Source of the DNA: Streptomyces sporangiiformans | Lineage (GTDB): Bacteria > Actinomycetota > Actinomycetes > Streptomycetales > Streptomycetaceae | Direction: 5' to 3' | DNA: 41,298 nt | Assembly: GCF_005768555.2 (NCBI RefSeq) | Contig: NZ_VCHX02000162.1 | Location: 1-41,298 of the forward strand | Part shown: positions 39,515 to 41,298 of the stretch, piece by piece | How the letters are laid out: each line of letters opens with the position of its first letter | Position numbering within the stretch: position 1 is the stretch's first letter | The notes under the pieces: generated by a model | What the model was told of the DNA's origin: nothing | The model's database searches: none | Seen by the model: the letters and a program-made list of their open reading frames with translations, nothing else | Translations under genes and position numbers: made by a program

Positions 39515-40675
39515 ATGTCCACAGTCATAGAAACCGAGGAACACAAAGCTCTCCGAGCAGCCGTCGCAGCCCTCGGCAAGCGCTACGGCCGCGAGTACCT
39601 CACCACTGTCATCAAAGAAGGCCGCCACCCCGACGAACTCTGGGCGGAGGCAGCCAAGCTCGGCTACCTCGGCGTCAACCTGCCGGAGGCATACGGCGGC
39701 GGAGGCGGCGGCATAGCGGAACTCTCCATCGTCCTGGAAGAACTCGGCGCCGCGGGCTGCCCCCTTCTCATGCTGGTGGTCTCACCAGCGATCTGCGGCA
39801 CCGTCATCGCCCGCTTCGGCACCGAGGCCCAGAAGCGCGAGTGGCTCCCCAAAATCGCCGAAGGCACCCGCACCATGGCCTTCGGCATCACCGAACCGGA
39901 CGCGGGCTCCAACAGCCACCGCATCACCACCACGGCCCGCAGGGACGGTACGGACTGGGTGCTCACCGGCCGCAAGGTGTTCATCTCCGGAGTCGACATC
40001 GCCGACGCCACCCTCATCGTGGGCCGCACCCAGGACGCGAAGACCGGTCGGCTCAAGCCCTGTCTGTTCATCGTCCCGCGTGACGCCGACGGCTTCGAGT
40101 GGCGGCCGATCGACATGGAACTGCGGGGCGCGGAGAAGCAGTTCGAGCTGACCCTGGACGACGTACGGCTGTCCGCCGACGCCCTCGTCGGCGACGATGA
40201 CGCCGGCCTGTTCCAGCTCTTCGCGGGCCTCAACCCGGAGCGCGTGATGACGGCCGCGTTCGCGATCGGCATAGGGCGCTACGCGCTCTCCAGGGCGGTC
40301 GACTACGCCCGCGAGCGCACCGTGTGGAAGGAACCCATCGGCGCCCACCAGGCCGTCGCCCACCCCCTCGCGCAGGCGCACATCGAGCTCGAACTCGCCC
40401 GCCTGATGATGCAGAGGGCCGCCTTCCTGTACGACGCGGGGGACGACGCCGCCGCCGGGGAGGCCGCCAACATGGCCAAGTACGCGGCCGGTGAGGCCTG
40501 TGTGAAAGCCGTCGACCAGGCCGTGCACACGCTCGGTGGCAACGGCCTGACCAGCGAGTTCGGCCTGGCTTCGCTCATCACGGTGTCCCGGGTGGCCCGC
40601 ATCGCCCCCGTCAGCCGGGAAATGATCCTGAACTTTGTGTCGCACCAGACCCTGGGCCTGCCGAAGTCCTACTAG
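39515..40675 (+). CDS. Acyl-CoA dehydrogenase (isovaleryl-CoA/long-chain-type active site)
   Basis: A 386-residue FAD enzyme. The N-terminal helices, the FAD site MAFGITEPDAGSNSHRITTTA, the WVLTGRKVFISG strand and the C-terminal helix bundle with FAD-binding AVHTLGGNGLTSEFGLASLI are typical. The usual short-chain catalytic loop (YEGT) is absent; the C-end reads APVSREMILN. A glutamate, E242 in LNPERVM, instead lies where isovaleryl-CoA and long-chain dehydrogenases carry theirs (LDLERL), so a branched or longer substrate is likely. ATG 39515 follows AGGAA. It makes the enoyl-CoA for the carboxylase. The ligase-like gene begins 66 bp on. Confidence 0.9.
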   Translation: MSTVIETEEHKALRAAVAALGKRYGREYLTTVIKEGRHPDELWAEAAKLGYLGVNLPEAYGGGGGGIAELSIVLEELGAAGCPLLMLVVSPAICGTVIARFGTEAQKREWLPKIAEGTRTMAFGITEPDAGSNSHRITTTARRDGTDWVLTGRKVFISGVDIADATLIVGRTQDAKTGRLKPCLFIVPRDADGFEWRPIDMELRGAEKQFELTLDDVRLSADALVGDDDAGLFQLFAGLNPERVMTAAFAIGIGRYALSRAVDYARERTVWKEPIGAHQAVAHPLAQAHIELELARLMMQRAAFLYDAGDDAAAGEAANMAKYAAGEACVKAVDQAVHTLGGNGLTSEFGLASLITVSRVARIAPVSREMILNFVSHQTLGLPKSY

Positions 40676-40741
40676 GCACCATCAAGGCACCGCACTCCAC
40701 TCTGTCCGGCTTCCGAGGCCGACTCCTGGAAAGGGCCCACC

Positions 40742-41298
40742 ATGGTGTTCCGCAGCGAGTACGCAGACGTCCCGGCCGTCGAAGAACCCATCCACGAGGC
40801 GGTCCTGGGCCGCGCCGCCGAGAGGGGCGACACACCAGCCCTCATCGACGGCGAAGAGGGCACGACGCTCACCTACGCCCAACTGGACACGTTCCACCGG
40901 CGGATCGCCGCCGCGCTCGCCGAGGCAGGCGTCCGCAAGGGGGACGTGCTGGCCCTGCACAGCCCCAACACCATCGCCTTCCCGGTCGCGTTCTTCGCCG
41001 CCACGCGCGCGGGGGCATCGGTCACCACCGTCCATCCGCTCGCCACGGCCGAGGAGTTCGCCAAACAGCTGAGGGACTGTGCCGCCCGCTGGATCGTCAC
41101 CGTGTCGCCCCTCCTGGAGACGGCACGCGCGGCGGCCGAACTCGTGGGCGGCGTACGGGAGATCTTCGTCTGCGACCAGGCGGAAGGGCACCGCTCGCTG
41201 CTCGACATGCTGGCCTCCACGGCCCCCGAGCCCGACATCGGCATCGATCCCGTGGAAGACGTCGCGGCACTGCCGTACTCCTCCGGAACGACCGGCGT
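40742..41298 (+). CDS. Acyl-CoA synthetase / 4-coumarate-CoA ligase-like protein (partial)
   Basis: The first 185 codons of an adenylate-forming enzyme; the gene runs off the window end. Visible: the opening FRSEYADVPAVEEPIHEAVLGRAAERGDTPALIDG, then TLTYAQLDTFHRRIAAALAEAGVRKGDVLALHSPN, and at the edge the P-loop-like YSSGTTG that binds ATP. It would activate a free acid as the AMP and CoA ester, feeding the dehydrogenase and carboxylase upstream in the operon. The ATG at 40742 follows GGAAAGGG; a GTG codon follows it directly. Substrate cannot be read from the part seen. Confidence 0.88.
   Translation, partial: MVFRSEYADVPAVEEPIHEAVLGRAAERGDTPALIDGEEGTTLTYAQLDTFHRRIAAALAEAGVRKGDVLALHSPNTIAFPVAFFAATRAGASVTTVHPLATAEEFAKQLRDCAARWIVTVSPLLETARAAAELVGGVREIFVCDQAEGHRSLLDMLASTAPEPDIGIDPVEDVAALPYSSGTTG

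Noticed and set aside
1..41298. tRNA, rRNA or riboswitch
   Set aside because: No cloverleaf-like set of arms with a GTTCRA-type T-loop, and no known riboswitch core, was recognised by eye; a covariance-model search would be needed to exclude them fully.

Overview
The window is about 41 kb of very GC-rich DNA with the strong third-position G/C bias of a high-GC actinomycete. Gene content (DUF2530, a roadblock/LC7 protein, F420-type PPOX oxidoreductase, FemX-like transferase, class F sortase, many GTG starts, leaderless-looking promoters) points to a Streptomyces or close relative. The order serC ... AtuA-family/acyl-CoA carboxylase/4-coumarate-CoA-ligase-like recalls a chromosomal (not plasmid) region of Streptomyces. 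No rRNA, tRNA, CRISPR array or intact mobile element was seen.

Layout. (1) 0.2-3.4 kb: a large sacsin/Hsp90-type GHKL ATPase. (2) 3.4-5.6 kb: two tandem, paralogous secreted proteins, each preceded by a similar hairpin leader; the first also has a perfect Crp/Rex-like palindrome upstream. (3) 5.6-8.7 kb, minus strand: a P-type cation ATPase, then a two-gene unit (ribbon-helix-helix protein, DUF2530). (4) 8.8-10.9 kb: MarR regulator plus MFS exporter with a repeat-rich N-terminus. (5) 10.9-14.9 kb: mixed small genes (Uma2, 2'-5' RNA ligase, a 29-residue membrane peptide, aldo/keto reductase with a MerR-type promoter, a CxxC protein, a short MarR-like gene, an SGNH hydrolase). (6) 15.0-18.0 kb: membrane-anchored propeller protein, Lrp/AsnC regulator divergent from PhzF, PPOX enzyme. 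(7) 18.0-20.8 kb: TetR regulator divergent from a DrrAB-like ABC exporter across a striking double operator, closed by a bidirectional terminator against serC. (8) 20.8-27.9 kb: serC, orphan roadblock protein, a fused FAD/Fe-S dehydrogenase, FemX-like transferase, and an EamA exporter behind an 18-bp perfect palindrome. (9) 28.0-28.5 kb: a decayed TnpB-like gene. (10) 28.7-33.3 kb: a surface locus: small secreted protein, HTTM protein, DUF5819 protein, repeat-stalked ice-binding-fold protein, and a divergent class F sortase. (11) 33.5-41.3 kb: a tightly coupled catabolic operon: TIGR03084 protein, AtuA-family protein, acyl-CoA carboxylase beta and alpha, acyl-CoA dehydrogenase, and the start of an acyl-CoA ligase that runs off the end.

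How the genes work together. The last operon is a coherent acyl-CoA pathway (ligase activates, dehydrogenase makes the enoyl-CoA, biotin carboxylase carboxylates it), probably for leucine-derived or branched/terpenoid acids, and is probably controlled through an ACAAGC-N6-GCTTGT operator. The TetR-ABC and MarR-MFS pairs look like inducible export modules. The most unusual group is the HTTM/DUF5819/ice-binding/sortase locus. Its predicted surface protein has sorting-signal architecture (stalk, hydrophobic segment, RRR tail) but carries LNATE where an LPXTG-type motif would sit.
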